64,000 nt of DNA. Origin: Monosporascus cannonballus. Its lineage: Eukaryota; Ascomycota; Sordariomycetes; Xylariales. Both the position numbers and the translations under genes were made by a program. Under the pieces are notes generated by a model that was not told the DNA's origin, ran no database searches, and was given only the letters and a program-made list of their open reading frames with translations. The stretch lies in NCBI GenBank assembly GCA_004154925.1, contig QJNS01000026.1, positions 124,001-188,000 on the forward strand, read 5' to 3'. Within the stretch, counting starts at the first letter, position 1; the number at the start of each line of letters is the position of its first letter. Shown here one piece after another: positions 44,933 through 59,489 of this stretch.

Positions 44933-47870
44933 TTAAGATTACTTAATACGTTATGAATTACATATATAAATATAAGCGTTAATATAACTAAAATTAAAAT
45001 TCCAAATCATAAAGGCATATAAATTATATGCCGGTTTAATATTTAAATTATTAGAATTACCGTTAAATTATTAATTATTAATTTAAACCAAATAACTATA
45101 TACAGTATATTCCAATTAAAACGGGATATAATTTAAAACGGCCTTATAATCTTTTCCGAGATTTATCGAATTTATAACGCAATAATAGTCCGTAACCTAT
45201 ATAAATCGGTTTACCGCATAAAAGTACAGCGCCGTTATTTTTAATTAAGGAAATTCCGCCGTTTACAAAAAATTATTAATACTTTTTATAAAATCGAAAA
45301 TATAATTTTTTCGTGTATTATATATAATACAAAAATACACAGTTTTTTAAAATATCTTAATATTATTATTTATTAAAACCGGTAAATGCCTTAATTAATT
45401 TAATTATATTTTAAATTAAATATAAACATTAATTTCGTTTGATTGATTTAAGAATTTGTTAAATAGAAACTGTTTGAATTTAATAAAAATAAATATCGAT
45501 TTTATCCTATTACTGCCAAATGGAAATAACCGTATAAAAAATAATGGGTTCGCCCGTTAATCATATTAAGATTTTATTATTTCCCAAATAGCTGCTTTTA
45601 TTAAATTAGCTTTTAATTATTTTTACGTAAATATTTTTAAATTAAAAAGTTCGGGTATATAAAAAAAATTAAACGTATATATATTATAATAAAATCCAGC
45701 CAGAATTAAGTTATTACAGTCCTTTCTTAATATAATAATTTTGTTTTTTAAATACATTAAAATTGCTTTACGTATATATTTACCGTTAAATAATACGTAT
45801 TATTAAAACCGGATTTTTATCCGGTACTATAAATTAAAATTATTTTATTTTAAAAAATTATAAGTAATATTTTAATTAGCTAAAAGTTAAAATTACAATT
45901 TAATAATTATTTTATTTTAATCGAAATTTTTACGATAAATTACGTATTTTTTTATTATCTGAATGCGCTATATCTCTTTTTATTAAAACCTTATATTTTT
46001 ATAAGTAATACGGTTTTTAATTTACCGGGCCTAGATCGTTTTCGTTATTTTAACTTTTTTTAAAATAAATAACTTAATTTTATATTTATCGAACGTTTAA
46101 TAAAGTACAAATAATATGGCTTATTTATAATTAATTATACTTGATTATTTATAATTCTAAATTATTTAATTAAAATATTATTATAAATCCTTAATGGAAA
46201 ACGTTTATAATATATCTTATTATATTATTTAATTAATATCCAGAATATATATATTTAATTTAAAAGCTAATACAAATATAATAATATGGATAAAATTATT
46301 TAATTGCTTTAAGTTATTATATGTATAAACTTATTTTCTGTAAAATATTTCGAAATTATAAAATTTAATAACTTTTTTATAGCCTTTAATAAATACCCCC
46401 GGTTTACTAAAATTTTAATTCGGTAATTACGAATATCCATAACTTTCGACTTATTATTAATATAAATAATAATCTTAATAATAACATACAATTTGTTAAA
46501 TTAGATTAAAAAATATTACTTAATAGCCCGGATATATTAATTATCAAAAAGTTTAAATACCTTTAATTTAAACGTTAATCTTTAGGTATAAAAAAAATAA
46601 TAATATCGATTTTGGAATAATTAATATTAAAACGCCGGATTTCCGCCTTATAACCATATTTAATTAAGCCGCCGATTTGACGAAAATCGTTATATTTCGT
46701 AATTATTTTCTTCATAATATTATTAAGAATTATTATATACGTAAAGTAATATATATAAGTAAAGAAAATAAAACCCAAATTACGAATATTAACATATTTA
46801 AGCCCAAAGTTCTTTTATTTTAATAATAAATATATTTTGTTAATAATAATTAAATTATATCGTTATTCGAAAATAAAATTTAATATAACAATTTAAAATT
46901 AATAGTTCAATATTTATTTAAAACTAAAATAATATGGTTATGTTATCCGGCAGCTATACGGTTAAATATTTTGGGATTAAAATTTCTCGTATCCGCAAAT
47001 ATTAGGACAAAAACAAAATATAAAATTATTAATATAAAAATTCGCTATTTTTGCGCCAGTTTAACTAATAATACAACCTAAATAATAATTAAATTAATTA
47101 TTAACAAAAAGGTTTAACTAATTAAAAATTTTCCAAAACTTATTTTAATAATAAAAAAATATTTAAATTATCCAAAAACCAAATTATAAATAATATGGAT
47201 TTATTATTTCCGTAAAATACAGTTTTGCCTGTTAAATATAATACTTAATATAAAGCGAATAAACCGACGGCGCAAAAGTTCTATAAGGTTATCGACCGTA
47301 TACATAATATTGGCATATAGGTTAATTATGTTTATATCGGCAAAAAACCGGTAAAATTATTAGATAAAAATAAACGTTTTGTTTTTGAAAATTAAGTATT
47401 TGAAGGTTTAAAGTATTTATTTTAAATATTTAAATATATTACCTGCATTTGGCTAATTAAGAAAAAAATATATTTCGGTATTTATTACGGGCGATTTTAA
47501 GCTTTATATATTATTATTTTGGCTTATAAGGTTATGTTATTATCGTATTAATCTAGGAAAAAATAAAAGGTTATAGCATATATTAATCGGGATTTTAGGC
47601 TTTGTTTTATTATAATGATCTTTATTTTATATTAATTAGGATTATTATTATATCAGAAAATAAAGATTTTAATTTTACATTAAATTATATAGGTTAAAAT
47701 ACTGGGAGTTTCGTAATTAACATATATTACCAAAGTTAATATTGATAAATTTTGTAAATTTATATAAAAATATACCAAATAAAACGAAAAAATCATAATT
47801 TGCCATCAGGCCCTTTTTTGAAAGTTTTGTTATTTTTATAGGTATTATTCTTAAAGGAGTTTAGCTGATA

Positions 47871-48060
47871 TATTGGACCCCTGACAGATATTTCTTGATC
47901 AAAAGCTATAGCTGTGGTTACGGCTGTTACGCCGCAGGCGCAGCCACAACCTCCAACATGGGTTCCTGATCAAGATGAGGTAACAATCATCCTGGTGCTT
48001 ACAGCTGTTTATATGTACTCGTACATGTTGGAAGACATTACGGGTGACCAGGCCGTAACA
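47871..48060. other. GC-rich island with an open frame and LTR-like end
   Basis: About 190 bases of near-normal composition inserted between the AT desert and Gypsy-1 copy C. One plus frame is open from about 47899 to 48075 without a Met (AVVTAVTPQAQPQPP followed by VTIILVLTAVYMYSYM). On the other strand the island begins TGTTACGGCC at 48060, the same ten bases that start the LTRs of copies B. It may be the outer end of an LTR with an unrelated U3, or an unrelated fragment. A 62-codon minus frame is also open. Confidence 0.35.
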
Positions 48061-48062
48061 CG

Positions 48063-48414
48063 TGTAACGAGCTAGGGGTTTAACCAACTATTAAACCTTA
48101 GACGTACGGGTTTATGTTAGTAGGAATATCGTGGGAATCTAAGCAATAAATACAGTAACGTATTACGTCTCGTAATACCAAGGGTGCCTTAGGTAACGAT
48201 ATTATATTGCAAATTAAAGCTATTTAGATTATGGAATTAATAAGCGTATATATTCTTATTCCGTTGGCTGGATTATTACCAGTGAATTAGCGATCCGGCT
48301 TACTGGCTTACTATTAGTAAATTAGTAATCCATTACGTAACCTAATTCATATAATTTTCTTGGCCTTCCTTATTACGACCGTTCCTGGAGGCCGTAATTT
48401 GTTAAGTCGTAATA
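48063..48414 (-). repeat. Gypsy-1 copy C 3' LTR
   Basis: 352 bp, starting TGTAACGAGC on the plus strand and ending AGTCGTAATA. The R-U5 half is close to other copies. The U3 differs from those of A, B, D and F in its terminal block. Confidence 0.87.
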
Positions 48415-51400
48415 TGATTTCCCTTTTGCCAAAATCTTACCCTTAAGATTTTTTTTCTTCCGGTAAGTTTTTCTGCTATATTTTTAATATATCTTTTGGT
48501 ATATCTAAACGTCGTTTTCGTAAATCCGAATAGCGACTTACCCTGGCTAATTTAATTAAATTCGAAAATTTTAACGTAATATTTTGTTTTTTGTATTTTA
48601 TTCGGCAGCTTAATTACTAAATAATAAATAAGGTTTTTCGTTATAAGGAATATATCCGTCGAAATCGTTCGTATAATAAAACAAAAATCCTTATTTCTAT
48701 AATTAATTACCATATTACAAAATCGAAAAAGTTAAAAAAAAAAAACTAACGGCCAAAAAATTTTATCCGAAACTTTTACGTATCTTTTTCGCATACGTCA
48801 TTAACGTCAATACCATCAATCTTAAGGTACGAAACTTATTAATCGTACTTTTTAATTTTTGGACGATTTTAATAATTTTACGCAACTAAAATTAAAATCT
48901 GTAATCGAGATTTAAGATTTAAAAAAAATAAACGTTATTAATTAAAATTCGATAAACCAAAAATTTCTTTCTTTAGATCTTGTAAATTGGGATATTATTA
49001 TTTCGGGTAATTTCGTCGTTATTAATAAAAATTCTTTAATAAACGTTAAGCGTCAATAGGATTTTTAACGGGTTTCCAAATATTTTCGAAATTTAGATAT
49101 TTTTTCTACTTTATTAAATATTAAATAAATCTGTTTTATTTTCGTATATCGAAATTTTTTTTCATTTCGTATATTTATTTATCTTTTACTTTTGCGTTAT
49201 TTTATGCCGTATATACCTTAATTATATCTGTTATTAATTCGAATAAAAAATTATAAAAAATTAAAAAGAATTTAACTTTTAATAAAAGTTTTAATTAATA
49301 ATTATTTTCTAAGATTTTTTTAGCAATTTGGTATAAACCAATATATTTGAAATCGAATATTTTGCTAGGTCGTTTTATTTAAATATTTTTTGTAACAAAA
49401 AGAATTATCTCCCCCTTTTCGAAAATTAATCCTTTTAACCTTTTTTAGTTATTATATTTATTTATTTAAATTTATACATATTTTAATTCTGTTTTTATTT
49501 TTTAATATAATTATCGTAATTATTTTAACCTAAAAACTATTTTAATATTAATTAAATTATTATTGCATATTTTTTTATAAATTTCTGGAATAAAATCAAA
49601 ATTTACATTCGCAAATATTATCTTAATATTTTTATAATAACTGGTATTATAAATTAATTATACGATTAATAATTTCTTAACTTAGTTATTTATTTATAAT
49701 TAATATAATATCATAAATAAATTTTTAAAATTTAATTTTTCCGTTTTTTTTTATTTGTTTATTGTTTAAATACATTAAATAATTTATGATTTAGGCCGAT
49801 TTATACTATAAAACTTTGCCAAAATCTTAATACAAATATCAATCCTTTATTTAATATAATTTTTAATAATAATCCGTAATATGTTCAAAATATATTTTTA
49901 AAAAATGTATATTAGTTATTCGGCGTTTATATCCTTATAATATATTAAAAAATAAAAAGACTTCGGAAATCGGTCGACGATTGCGAAAATATTATCATAA
50001 TATATTCCTGTAATTAAATTTTTTAATATAAAAATTTTAATAATAAAATCGAATATAATTAAATATTATGGTCGCTTTATAACTAATAATAGTTATAATT
50101 TTCCATATGGCTTATATCGTCGAATTTTTACTTTAGCGCAAATATCGTATTACCGTATAATTTTCTATACCGTTAATTTTATTTTAAGAAAAAAATATAT
50201 TTTGTTAAACTCGTTTTAATGTTTTATAAATCCCTGGATGTTTATATAATTAATATTCGTATATTTTTCGTATTAAATTCCTTTAATAGTCTTTTTAAAT
50301 TTATATTTTATTTATTTTTTGGTCTTTTAGGAAATTATCCTTATATTACTAAATCTTTTAATATATATCGCTGAATATTATCCAAATTATCCTAATTTGT
50401 CGTAAATATAAATATCTTTTAATGATAATATCGAAAATTATATAACTAACTTTAATTAATTTTTTTTTAAATCTGGTTATTTACGTAAAGCATTTATTTT
50501 ATTATTTTTTAATTTTTTTTATAAATAATAACGAAATCGAAATTTACCAATTTTTCCGCATATTTTAATTATTATCCTATAAATTCCATAATCATAATAA
50601 ATCGGGTAAGATTTTAATAATCTGTATAAACCTTAACTTAATATAAATTTCCTTTTAAAAAATACCTAAATTCCCGAAATACCATAATAATGGCCATAAA
50701 TTCTTTATTTAAAATACCGTAATTAAATTCGGCTCTTTTTAACTTACCCGAAAAGAATATAATAAAATATAATTTACTTTAATTATTTCGTTAATAATTG
50801 CATCCTTAATATCCTAAAATACTTTTTCTATGTCTAATATCTATTTAAAAAAAATTTATAAAATTTATCAAAAATATAATTATTTTGCTAAAATTTCGAA
50901 TAAATTTCTTATAATAATTAACGTTTCCAAGGAATATTTATATCTTCTTAACCGTGATTAGCGACTGCTATTTTATAATTACTGTAATTTTTTTAAGGTT
51001 TATCCTAATATATCTTAAAGTAATAATATATTCTAGATATTTCACTTCCTATATATGGAATTAACTTTTTTTTACGTTAATAAATAACTTTATAAATATA
51101 TTTTATATATACCTTTTCTATTTTTAAAAAAATAAGAATATTAGCAAAATAACAAATAACGAAAATATTAAAATATTTTCGTAATACGTAATTAATTATT
51201 TGTTAAAGATTTATTAATACGTTCATAAATCGTATTAATATAATTTAATACTTAAATAATCCGTATTTCGTCCTAAAAGTTGTTTTTTATTTATATCTTT
51301 TTTTAATCTTAATAAAGTTATATTTATTTTTAAAATCGAATATTATAAATTATTTAATTTTATAAAATCGGTATTTTATTTTCGTAATCAAAAATAATAA

Positions 51401-54237
51401 TATTTAATCCTTAATAATAATATGGTTTAATTATTAGTAATTAATTAGAAATTGTAATTTTTTATTCTTTTTAAATAAAAAAAATATTAAATATTTTATT
51501 AGTAATTTCGAAAATTAAATCCATTTTTATAACCGATTTTCCAGGTATTTTCTAAAAGTACGTAATTCGTTTTTATTAAAATTATAAATAAGGTAAAACT
51601 TTATCGAAAATCCTTTTTTAAAAATTATTTCATAATTTGATTCGTTATATTTTAATAATTTCGTATCAAAGTTTTTCTTAAAAAACTGGTCGTATTTATA
51701 ATATTATAATAACATATTAATTAGATTTTCTAATTCCTTAAATTATTATTTTTGTTATTCCAGATCATTATTTAATTATTTTAATTTCGCTTTAATAATA
51801 ATAATAATACGTTATATTTGTTTTTTAATATTTAATATTTTTCTTATATTTTATTTCTTTAAGTAATAAAATATTTATCGTATTTATATGCTTATATTTA
51901 TTATTATTATCGATCGAATATGAATATTTCAACTTTTTTCTTTTTTATTTATTAATAAAAAATAAAATAAATTTTATTTAGTTAATTTTACCGTTAATTA
52001 AAATTCCGTACTAACTTATCCATAATATTTTTAAAATTATATCGTAATTCCCAGATATAACAGCATCGAAATTAACTATTTAATATTATTTTTTAATAAA
52101 AATTTCGAAATAATTAATTTTGTATATAAATTTTCCATTATTATAAATAAATTCTTAACTTTCGGCATTTATCGTTATACAAGGTTCCAATTTATGTTTT
52201 TATAATAATTTAAACTTATTAACCATATCCAGGATAATATAATTTCCGCCTAAAGTTCCGTAATGTATTATTACAATATGTTAATACGTTTTAATTCGTA
52301 TATTTAAAATAATAAGGTTATTAACGTTTTTTATTATCGCGTTTAAAGTTTTTTTTTAAGAATTCCTTTTAATTTCTTTAAGTTTTATTATCTTACGCTT
52401 TTTTTATAAATATTCTTTTTTTAATTTTTATTTGAATTTATTAAATTTTATTTATATTTTTTCGTTTAACATATTTAATTATTATATTTGTTGCTGTTGT
52501 TAACGTATTATCCCTTTAAGCCGTATTAATTATTTTTAAATTTGTTATACTTCCTTTTTTTATCAAATAAATTTTTTTTTATATTTACGATTATATTTTA
52601 ATATACGTTATCCCGGTTATCGTTTTAAAGATTTCCTATAAATTAACGTATTTTTTCCTTAATAATCTTTTTTCGTAAGGATTTATAATTAATATTAATT
52701 AAAAATAAAAGTCCATAATAACCTTTTAATAATACTTTTTTACCGTATATTAAATTAACTTTTTTTTATTTAATAATTATATTATTTATAATAATAAAAA
52801 AGATTTTTTTACGGGCATTATTTTTTTAAGTTAACTTTTTACTTTAGTTAATTACTAAATATTTCTTAGGGTTATAGTTCGAAATTGTCGGTATTATTAC
52901 TTATTATTTTTATTATTTCCGATACGATTTAAAAAATTAAATCCCTTATAATATATACGGATAATTCTTTTATAAATATATTATTTTTATTTTTCATAAT
53001 CGGGATATTCCCGTTATTAATAATATGTAACATATATTTTGCCGTATTAATTAAAAATTTTAAAATAAACTTTTTTTATTTAATTCCGGTATTCGCGTAA
53101 TTATTCTTATAATGCTTTTTGCTATATTCGCGATATTTATTAAATTAACTTTTTAGATTTTCGCCTTTTTTATTAAATTTCTTATCGTAATAAGCCTTAT
53201 TAAACCTTTTACTTAAAAATTAATATATATTTGGCTTAAATTATATTAATAATTTTATTATTATTTTTTAATTATTTTTAAATTATTTTTCCGATATAAA
53301 GATTTAATTACTTTATCGTAATTTCCAAAGTTCTTTGTATTTATAAGCCTTATATTCCATTTTGTTATAATTAAAGCGTTTAATCTGGCTTTAATTTTAT
53401 CTGTAAATAACGACGAGTTCCATAAGTCTTAATACCGTTTTATAAGAAATAAAAAATATATTTTGCTTTTTCCCTTAATTAAACTTATTATATTCTAAAT
53501 ATAAAACATATTATTTTTTTCTTATTACTATTTAAATTATTAATTATTAATTTTAATTACTTTTGCAATATATAAATTTAAAGTAATTAATTATTTAATC
53601 TGAATAATTTTATTTTTTATATTACTTTTTAACCCTTTATAGAATATATCGATAAAAACGTTAATTTCGTTATTTTTTTATCTTATTTTAGCCGCAAAAC
53701 TTTTAAAAATTACGATATATTTAAACGCAAATTCTTTTATCGGAATTACAGGAATTATTAAACCGTAAATTATTTTTTTATCCGGATTATCAAAATTATC
53801 GTATATTTTATTTTCGCAATTAATATAAATTAAAAGAATTTTGTTAATAAAATCCTTTTTATTTGCTTTTTTTATTTTTAAAAAGTTTTTTATAATAGGT
53901 TTAAATTAATTAACCGTATTTCTTATTAGGTATATTTTTACTTTTAAAACTATATCCGTTAAATTATTAAAATCCAGAAAACGAAAATAAATTTATACCT
54001 AAATCAAAAAGGTTTAAAAATTACCTTTCCCGTTATAAGGTTCCGGCTTTTTAAGCTTTATACGGGCGAAAACGGATTAGGTAAATAAGGTAACTTTAAA
54101 TTATCGAACTTTTTTTCCAGTTCCCGAATTCGAGCCTAAAATTATTAAATAAGGGTTTTTTAAACGTTAATCGATATTTTAACAATATTAAATATTGTTT
54201 AAAATTTAACGGTATTATTAAATAAAAATTTATAACA
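48415..54237 (-). pseudogene. Gypsy-1 copy C gag-pol, RIP-degraded
   Basis: Alignable along its length with copies B and D: gag near 53350-54200 (knuckle destroyed near 53340-53385), linker 52900-53080, RT near 51000-51500, RNase H and integrase 49300-50900, chromodomain and tail 48415-49240. The RT palm at 51135-51165 reads CYFANI where copies A and D keep CYLDDI, so both catalytic aspartates are lost. This is among the most mutated copies. Confidence 0.82.
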
Positions 54238-54590
54238 TATAACAAATTATAAAATTTAACCAATTATTAAACTTTAAATCGACGGATTTATATTAATAAA
54301 AATATCGTAAAAATTTAAGTAATAAATATAATAACGTATTACGTTTCGTAATATTAAAAGTATTTTAGGTAATAATATTATATTATAAGCTAAAGTTATT
54401 TAAATTATGGAATTAATAAACGTATATATCCTTATTCCGTTAACTGGATTACCACCAATAAATTGGTAATCCGGCTTACTGGCTCACCACCAGTAAGTTG
54501 GTGATCCATCACGTGACCTGATCCACATAATTTTCTTGGCCTTCCCTGCTGCGACCGTTCCTGGAGGCCGTGGCTTATCAGGTCGTAACA
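54238..54590 (-). repeat. Gypsy-1 copy C 5' LTR
   Basis: 353 bp, the partner of 48063-48414, sharing its terminal block and ending AGGTCGTAACA. The part 54470-54590 is GC-rich and nearly free of RIP, with CACCAGTAAGTTGGTGATCC-type repeats. Confidence 0.88.
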
Positions 54591-57500
54591 GTTTTTTTGT
54601 TTAAATATTTTTTGTAGTAAGGAAAATTATTTCCCCTTTTTCAAAGGTTAATTTTTTTAATTTCTTTTGGTTATAATATTTGTTTATTTGATTTTATACG
54701 AATTCCAGTTTTGTTTTTATTTTTTGATATAGTTGTTATAATTATTCTGACGTAAAATTTATTTTGATATTAATTGGACCGTTATCACGTATTGTTTTGT
54801 AAATTTCTGAAATAAAACTAAATTTTATATTTGTAAGTATTATTTTAATATTTTCGTAGTAATTAGGATTATAAATTAATTATACAATTAGCAATTTCGT
54901 AACGTAATTATTTTATTTATAATTAATATAATGTCGTAAATACATTTTTAAAATTTAATTTATTCGTTTTATTTATTTGTTTATTTAAGCTTTAAATACG
55001 TTAAATAATTTATAATTTAAGCCGATTTATATTATTAAACCTTATTAAAATTTAAATGTAAATATTGATCCTTTATTTGATATAACTTTTATTAATAATC
55101 CGTATATGTTTAAAATATGTTTGAAAAAAATATATATTATTTGTTCGGCGTTTGTATTTTTATAATATAATAAAAAATAAGAAAATTTCGTAAATTGGTC
55201 GATAATTACGAAAATACTATAATAATATATTCCTATAGTTGGATTTTTTAATATAAGATGTTTAATAATAAAGTTAAATAGAATAAAATATTATGGTTAT
55301 TTTGTAATTAATACTGGTTATAATTTTTCGTATGGCTTATATCGTCGAGTTTTTGCTTTAACGTAAACATCGTATTGTTGTATAATCTTTTATATTATTA
55401 ATTTTATTTTAAGAAAAAAATATGTACGTCGAAATTGTTTTAGGGTTTTATGTATTCCCAAATATCCATATAATTAATATTAGTATATTTTTTGTATTAA
55501 ATCCTTTTAAAACCTTTTTAAAATTTATATTTTTTTATTTTTTGGTTTTTTAAAGAATTCTTATTATATTATTAAACTTTTTAGTATATATCGGAAAGTA
55601 TTGCCCGAATTATCGTAATTTGTCGTAATCGTAAATATGTTTTTGTAGTAATATCGAAAATTATATGGTTAATTTTAATTAATTGTTTTTCGAAATTTGG
55701 TTACTTGCTTAAAGTATTTATTTGCCGTTTTTTAATTTTGTTTTTGCAAATAATAACGAAATTAATGTTCGTTAATTGTTTTTGTATATTTTAATTATTA
55801 TTTTATAAATTTCTTAATTATAATTAATTAGGTACAATTTTGATAATCCGTATAAACTTTAACCTGGTATAAGTTTCTTTTTAAAAAATGCCTAAATTTT
55901 CGAAATACCATAATAATGGCCATAAATTCCTTATTTGGAATACCGTAATTAAATTTGTTTTTTTTTAATTTGTTCGAAAAAAATATAATAAGGTATAATT
56001 TGCTTTAATTATTTCGTTATCCGATTATTACGTTTAATATGTAATCAGAAATATTAGTTTTTAGTTCAACGAAATAATTTAAATCGTATATAATTAATAT
56101 TAGCTTGCTGGTAATCGTATCCTTAATATTTTGAAATATCTTTTTCGTATTTGGCGTTTATTTTAATTTTTTTTTCGTAATATTTATTAGGAGTATATTT
56201 ATTTTACTGAAATTTTAAATAAATTTCCTGTAATAATTGGCGAATCTAAAGAATATTTATACCTCCTTAATTATCGTTAGCGTTTGTTATTTTGTAATTA
56301 TAACAATTTTCTTAAGGTTTATCCTAATATGTCCTAGGGTAAAAATATGTCCTAAATATTTTATTTCCTATATATGGAATTAATTTTTTTATGCTAATAA
56401 ATAACTTTACGTCTTATAAAACTTAAAAAACTTTATAAACGTATTTTACATATGTTTTTTTTATTTTTGAAAAAATAAAAATGTCGTCGAGATAGCAAAC
56501 GACAAAAATATTAAGGTATTTTTGTAATACGTAATTAATTATTTGCTGCAAAGTTACTAATACGTTCGTAAATTTTATTAATATAACCAAATATTTAAAT
56601 AATCCGTATTTCTTCTTAAAGATTATTTTTTATTCGTATTTCTTTTTAATTTTAATAAGGTTATATTTATTTTTGAAATCGAATATTATAAATTATTTAG
56701 TTCCGTAAAATCAATTTTTTATTTCCGTAATCAAAGGTAATAATATTCGATTTTTGATAATAACGTCGCTTAATTATTAGTAATTAATTATAAGTTATAA
56801 TTTCCCGTTTTTTTTAAGTACGAAAAATATAAGATATTTTGTTAATAATTTCGAAGGTCGAATTTATCCTTTTTGTAACCGATTTTCCAGGTATTTTTTG
56901 AAAATATGTAATTCGTTTTTGCTAAGATTATAAATATGGTAAAACTTTGCCGAAAATCCTTTTTTAAGGATTATTTTATGATTTTATTCGCTATATTTTG
57001 GTAATTTCGTATCGAATTTTTTCCGAAGAAGCTGTTTATATCTGTAATATTATGGTAATATATTAATTAAATTTCCTAATTTTTTGGGTTATTATTTTTG
57101 TTATTTCAGATCGTTATTTAATTGTTTTAATTTTGCTTTAATAATAATAACGATACGTCGTATTTTTCTTTAATACTCATTTTTTTGTATTTAGTTTTTT
57201 TAGATGGTAAGGTATTTATCGTATTTTTATATCTATATTTGTCGTTATTATTAATTAAAATTCCGTACTAGCGTATCCATAATAATCCTAAAATTATATT
57301 ATAATTTCCGAATAAAACGATATCGAAATTAACCGTTTAATCTTATTTTTCAATAAAAATCTTAAAGTAATTAATTTCGCGTATAACTTTTCCGTTATTG
57401 TAAGCAAATTTCTAACTTTTGGCATTCGTTACTATATAAGGTTTTAATTTATATTTTTATAACAATTTAAACTTATTAATTATATTTGGTATAATGTAAT

Positions 57501-59489
57501 TTCCGTCTAAAGCTCTGTAATTCACTATTGTGATATACCAGTACGTTCCGATTTATATATCTAAAATAATAAGGTTGTTAATATTTTTTATCGTCGTGTT
57601 TAAAACCTTTTTTAGGAATTCCTTTTAACTTTTTTAAGTTTTGTTATTTTGCGGCTTTTTTATATGTAATTTTTTTTAATTCTTATTCGAATTTATCGAG
57701 CTTTATTTATATTTCTTTATTTAACGTATTAAGTTATTATATTTATTGTTATTGCCGACATACTGTTCTGTCGAATTATATTAATTATTTTTAATATTTT
57801 TACAGTTTTTTTCTTTATTAAATAAATTATTTTTTTTACATTTGCGATTATATCTTATTATACGTCGTTTTAATTATCGTTTTAAAGTTTTCTTATAAAC
57901 TAACGTATTTTTTTGGATAACCTTTTTTAAGGATTTATAATAAATGCTAATTAAAAATAAAAATCCGTAATAACTTTGTGATAATGTCTTTTTATTATAC
58001 GTTAGATTAATTTTTTTTTTCCGTTTAGTAATTATACTATTTATAATAATAAAAGGGGTTTTTTTGCTGGTATTGCCTTTTTTCGGGTTAATTTTTTGCT
58101 TTAGCCAGTTGTTAGATATTTCTTAAGGTTATAGTTCGAAACTGTCGATACCATTATTTATTGTCCTTATTATTTTCGATACGATTTGGAAAATCGAATT
58201 TTTTATAATATATATAAGTAATCTTTTTATAAATATGCTGTTTTTATTTTTCGTAATTGGGATATTCCCGTTGTTAACAGTATATGGTATATATTTTGCC
58301 GTATCGATTAAAGATTCCGAGACAAACTTTTTTTGTCTAGTTCCGGTATTCGCATAATTATCCTTATAATGCTTTTTACTGTATTCGCAATATTTATTAA
58401 GTTAGCTTTTTGGTTTTTCGCATTTTTTATCGAATTTCTTATCGTAATAATCTTTATTAGACTTTTTGCTTAAGGCCTGATACGTATTTGGCTTAGATTA
58501 TGTTAATAATTTTGTTATCGTTTTTTTAGTTATTTCTGGATTATTTTTCCGGTATAGTGGTCCAGTTATCTTATCGTGGTTTTTTAGGTTTTTTGTATTT
58601 ATAAGCCTTATGTCCCATTTTGCCATAATTAAAATATTTAATCTGGTTCCAGTTTTGTTTATGGGTAACGCTAAGTTCAATAGGTCTTAGCGCCGTTTCG
58701 TAAAAAGTAAAAGGTATATTTCGTTTTTTCCCTTAGTTAGACTTGTTATATCCTAAACATAAGATATATTATTCTTTTTTTGTCGTTTTTTAAATTATCG
58801 ATTATTAATTTTGATTACCTTTATAATATACCGGTCCAGGGTAATTAATCGTTTAATTCGAATAATCTTATTTTTTATATTATTTTTAACCTTTTGTAAA
58901 ATATATTGATAAAAGTATTAATTTTGTCGTTTTTTTATCCGGCTTTAACTGTAAAACTTTTAAAGATTACGGCGTATTTAGATATAAATGTTTTTATCGG
59001 AATTATAAGAATTATTAGGCCGTAAATCGTTTTTTATCCGGATTACCGAAATTATTGCGTATTTTATTTTTGAAATTGGTATAAAGTAAAAAAATCTTAT
59101 TAATAAAGTTTTTTTTATCCGTCTTTTTTATTTTTAAAAACCTTTTTATAATAGACCTAAATTAATTAGCCGCATTTTTATTAGGTATGTTTTTATTATT
59201 AAAATTATATCCGCTAGGTTATTAAGGTTTAAAAAATAAAGGTAAATTTGTATCTAAATTAAGAAAGTTTAAGGGTTATTTTTTCCATTATAGGGTTTTG
59301 GTTTTTTCGGCTTTATGCAAACGAAAAAAGGTTAGGCAAATAACGTAGCTCTAAATTGTTAAATTTTTTTAACTCCTAAATTCGAGCTTAAAACTGCTAA
59401 ATAAAGGTTTCTTAAGCGTTAGTCCATATTTCGACAGTATTAAATATTGCTTAAAATTTAACGGTATTATTAAATAAAAACTTGTAACG
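54591..59489 (-). pseudogene. Gypsy-1 copy D gag-pol, 3'-truncated
   Basis: The interior begins at 54591 at the point matching 49370 in copy C, so the end of integrase, the chromodomain and the 3' LTR are missing. The RT palm is intact (VCYLDD, reverse complement of 56483-56500). The zinc knuckle at 58595-58636 reads YFNYGKMGHKAYKY: all three Cys are Tyr, while the His is kept. Less degraded than copy C. Copy C directly abuts the truncated end. Confidence 0.83.

Larger units (their letters stand above)
37331..47870. other. 10.5-kb AT desert, unassigned
   Basis: The most AT-rich part of the window, with many lines below 15 percent G/C. Residual C is mostly in CpG, as after heavy RIP. I found none of the Gypsy, Copia or Tc1 motifs that mark the other repeats and no LTR sequence. 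Three frames stand out (40036-40517, 41886-42152, 44636-44932). A somewhat GC-richer basic segment lies at 43740-43900. It may be one or more old transposons of a family not otherwise present here. Confidence 0.5.
48063..54590 (-). mobile_element. Complete Gypsy-1 copy C
   Basis: 6,528 bp with both LTRs (48063-48414 and 54238-54590) in the same orientation and pol on the minus strand. The LTRs share a distinct U3 tail (GGCCTTCC and CCTGGAGGCCGT blocks). No matching 5-bp duplication is found (ACACG before, GTTTT after), so at least one flank has been rearranged. RIP is heavy in the interior and light in the last 100 bases of each LTR. Confidence 0.88.

Noticed and set aside
37331..47870. Mitochondrial DNA inserted in the nucleus
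   Set aside because: Very low G/C suggested it, but the residual C is mostly in CpG and TpA is very high, as after RIP, and no mitochondrial gene or intron protein was recognised.
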